From: Chitinophaga qingshengii
GTDB lineage: Bacteria > Bacteroidota > Bacteroidia > Chitinophagales > Chitinophagaceae
DNA: 64,000 bases
Reading direction: 5' to 3'
Assembly: GCF_014529935.1 (NCBI RefSeq)
Contig: NZ_JACVFC010000005.1
Span: 186,001-250,000 of the forward strand
Below are positions 61,769 through 64,000 of the stretch, one piece after another (the stretch's first letter is position 1; each line of letters opens with the position of its first letter). The position numbers and the translations under genes were made by a program. A model generated the notes under the pieces. The model was given only the letters and a program-made list of their open reading frames with translations, was not told where the DNA came from and did not search any database.

Positions 61769-64000
61769 ATGAAAAAAACACTACTTACCCTGGCGTTTAT
61801 CGCTGCCACTGCGGCAGGGTGGGCGCAACAGCTTCCGTCCGAATTACAGACACCGGAAGTGGTGTCCGTTAACCGTATGCCCATGCGGGCATCGGCCTTT
61901 GCCTTTGAAAATAAAACGCTGGCAGACCAGCGTGATAAAACGAAATCCGGTAATTTCCTGTCACTCAACGGTACCTGGAAATTCAACTGGGTACAAGACC
62001 CCCGCAAACGGCCGCAGGACTTCTACCAACCAGACTACAACGACAGTGGCTGGGATAATTTTAAAGTGCCCGCCAACTGGGAAGTAAACGGTTATGGCCT
62101 GCCTATCTACGTTAACCACCCCTATGAGTTTACCGGCCGTGCTAAAATGGGCGCTGCCCTGAAACCACCTTACGATATTCCGGAAGATAATAACCCTGTG
62201 GGTTCTTACCGTAAAAAATTTGAGCTGCCGAAAGACTGGGACGGTAAACAGGTCTTCATCCACCTGGGAGCCGTTAAATCAGCTTTCTTTATCTGGATCA
62301 ACGGAGAGAAAGTAGGTTATAGTGAAGATAGTAAACTGGCGGCGGAATTCGATATTACCCGCTTTGTGAAGCCGGGTCAGAACGTAGTGGCATTACAGGT
62401 ATACCGCTGGAGCGATGGCTCTTACCTCGAATGTCAGGATATGTGGCGTATCTCCGGTATCGAACGCGATGTGTACCTGTACGCTACACCCAAACTGGAC
62501 ATGCGCGACTTCAAAATTGCCGCATCGCTGGATAAATCCTACACTAACGGTATCCTGGACATCAACCTGGAAGTAACCAACTACCGTATCGATAAAAAGA
62601 CCAACCACAGTAAACCGGATACCTTTACCGTAGCAATGGAACTGGTAGACGCTGCCGGCAAAACAGTGCTGAAAGAAGAAAACAGCGGTCAGCGGCCGGT
62701 GTTGGGCAACTACAAAACCAATGTGCAGTTTCACCGGGAAGTACCCGGCGTACAAAGCTGGTCTGCTGAGATACCTTATCTCTACACCCTCTACCTGACG
62801 CTGAAAAACAAAACCGGCGAAGTACTGGAAGTAGTGCCGCAACGTATCGGCTTCCGCAGCATTGAACTGAAAGACCGTAACTTCCTCGTCAACGGTAAAC
62901 GCGTGTTCCTCAAAGGGGTGAACCGCCACGAACACAACGCTACCCAGGGCCATACCCTCACCCATGAAGATATGCGCAAGGATATGGAGATGATGAAACA
63001 GCTCAACGTAAACGCGGTACGTCATTCACACTACCCGCCGGACCCTTACTGGATGGAGCTTTGCGATGAGTATGGTTTGTATGTGATCGATGAAGCCAAT
63101 ATCGAATCTCACGGCCGATACTACGATCTCGCCTATACGCTGGCTAATGATAAACAATGGCGCATGCCGCACCTGGAAAGGATACTGCGCATGTACGAAC
63201 GCGATAAAAACCACCCCAGTGTAATTACCTGGTCACTGGGTAACGAAGCGGGCAACGGTACCAACTTCTACGAGGCCTACGACTGGCTGAAAATACACGA
63301 TACCCGCCCCGTACAGTATGAGCGCGCTGAATGGGATTACAATACAGACATCATTGTACCGCAATATCCCGATCCGGACTGGCTGGTGAAATATTCCAAA
63401 CGCAATCCCGACCGGCCTATGATCATGAGTGAGTATGCGCATATCATGGGCAACAGTCTCGGTAACTTCCAGGAATACTGGACGGCGATTGAAAACCATC
63501 CTTTCCTGCAGGGAGGCTTTATCTGGGAGTGGATTGACCAGGGCATCGATACCGTGAAAAACGGCAAACGTATCCTGGCCTATGGCGGCGACTTTCCGCT
63601 GAGCGGCCCGGTGAACGAGACTTTCAGCGATAACAACTTCTGCGTAAAAGGTGTGGTAACCGCGCATCGTGGTCTCACCCCTATGGCTGTAGAAGTGAAA
63701 AAAGTATATCAGCATATTAAGAGCAGCTACAACGGCAATAATGCAGTCGTGGTACGTAACGGTTATTTCTTCCGCGACTTGTCCAACTATCAACTTAGCT
63801 GGGAACTGCTGGAAGAGGGTAAGGTGGTGGAAAAAGGTATCATCAGAGACCTGAATATTGCGCCACAACAAACGGCTACCATCAACCTGCCGGTGAAAAA
63901 TGGCGTTCGTACCGGGAAAGAATATTTCCTGAATGTACGTTACCAGTTGAAAAAGGCAGAACCTTTCCTGCCGGCCGGTTTTGAAATAGCCGACGAACAA
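61769..64000 (+). CDS. GH2-family beta-galactosidase (LacZ-like), C-terminus cut off by window edge
   Basis: The visible part has 744 residues from ATG 61769, with signal peptide MKKTLLTLAFIAATAAGWAQ. The sugar-binding domain holds LNGTWKFNWVQDP, VPANWEVNGYGLPIYVN and RWSDGSYLECQDMWRISGI. The TIM barrel has VFLKGVNRHEHN, VRHSHYPPDPYWMELCDEYGLYVIDEANIESHG in pieces, the acid/base Glu in SLGNEAGNG and the nucleophile Glu in MSEYAHIMGNS. Such enzymes release terminal beta-galactose. Export shows periplasmic action, perhaps as a member of a PUL to the right. A TTG-N20-TATTTTG sequence (61697-61726) is a plausible promoter. Confidence 0.94.
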   Translation, partial: MKKTLLTLAFIAATAAGWAQQLPSELQTPEVVSVNRMPMRASAFAFENKTLADQRDKTKSGNFLSLNGTWKFNWVQDPRKRPQDFYQPDYNDSGWDNFKVPANWEVNGYGLPIYVNHPYEFTGRAKMGAALKPPYDIPEDNNPVGSYRKKFELPKDWDGKQVFIHLGAVKSAFFIWINGEKVGYSEDSKLAAEFDITRFVKPGQNVVALQVYRWSDGSYLECQDMWRISGIERDVYLYATPKLDMRDFKIAASLDKSYTNGILDINLEVTNYRIDKKTNHSKPDTFTVAMELVDAAGKTVLKEENSGQRPVLGNYKTNVQFHREVPGVQSWSAEIPYLYTLYLTLKNKTGEVLEVVPQRIGFRSIELKDRNFLVNGKRVFLKGVNRHEHNATQGHTLTHEDMRKDMEMMKQLNVNAVRHSHYPPDPYWMELCDEYGLYVIDEANIESHGRYYDLAYTLANDKQWRMPHLERILRMYERDKNHPSVITWSLGNEAGNGTNFYEAYDWLKIHDTRPVQYERAEWDYNTDIIVPQYPDPDWLVKYSKRNPDRPMIMSEYAHIMGNSLGNFQEYWTAIENHPFLQGGFIWEWIDQGIDTVKNGKRILAYGGDFPLSGPVNETFSDNNFCVKGVVTAHRGLTPMAVEVKKVYQHIKSSYNGNNAVVVRNGYFFRDLSNYQLSWELLEEGKVVEKGIIRDLNIAPQQTATINLPVKNGVRTGKEYFLNVRYQLKKAEPFLPAGFEIADEQ

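Noticed and set aside
1..64000. Search for CRISPR arrays, insertion sequences, integrases, phage genes and rRNA
   Set aside because: No regularly spaced repeat array, transposase motif, integrase or ribosomal RNA sequence was recognised; all the repeats seen are short intergenic palindromes.

Overview
The window looks like a chromosomal segment from a Chitinophagaceae bacterium, most likely close to Chitinophaga (phylum Bacteroidota). The evidence is paired SusC/SusD proteins, two ECF sigma factor/FecR anti-sigma pairs driving SusC receptors with STN signalling domains, a type IX secretion C-terminal sorting domain, Bacteroidota-type promoters (TTTG-N19-TAnnTTTG), scarce Shine-Dalgarno sites, and many lipoproteins and DUFs typical of that group. 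No phage, integrase, transposase or CRISPR array was seen.

Layout. 1-5012: sigma, FecR and a SusC receptor that runs off the left edge. 5175-12732: mixed single genes (esterase, M1 aminopeptidase, Crp-like regulator, M23 peptidase, OmpA-like protein, molybdopterin-fold protein). 12734-25450: one co-directional polysaccharide-utilisation-type locus made of sigma, FecR, SusC, SusD, a T9SS-exported beta-propeller and a very large clan GH-A-like glycosidase. 25523-35209: small regulators, envelope and lipid proteins, a HEAT-like zinc protein, a QueF-like protein lacking its catalytic residues, a cold-shock protein with a basic tail, an acyltransferase coupled to a 38-residue membrane peptide, and a membrane patatin. 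35389-40297: alkaline phosphatase, lgt, a CobW GTPase, xseA and xseB. 40321-46796: a nuclease/TonB-receptor island with divergent mirror-image promoters. 46900-48054: an outer-membrane barrel. 48157-50606: a RING-like/TerD-like protein with a 120-nt tRNA-like RNA directly upstream on the same strand. 50793-58082: HPP membrane protein and a cluster of cytochrome-c/DUF1501/DUF1553/TIM-barrel proteins. 58165-64000: AraC regulator, FtsX-type permease and a GH2 beta-galactosidase that runs off the right edge.

The most unusual element is at 50487-50606 (minus). It has a complete tRNA framework: a 7-bp acceptor stem, U8, a canonical D-arm with A14, G18-G19 and A21, a perfect 5-bp anticodon stem, a 4-nt variable loop and a perfect T-arm with TTCGAAC loop. 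In place of a 7-nt anticodon loop it carries 55 nt, which include their own 6-bp helix. It lies 83 nt upstream of the MXAN_6230/SCO0854-type gene. I propose this RNA plus protein pair as the best candidate for an undescribed system. Other leads are the QueF-like pseudoenzyme, the symmetric promoter pair at 41387-41525 and the probable nucleic-acid scavenging locus around it.
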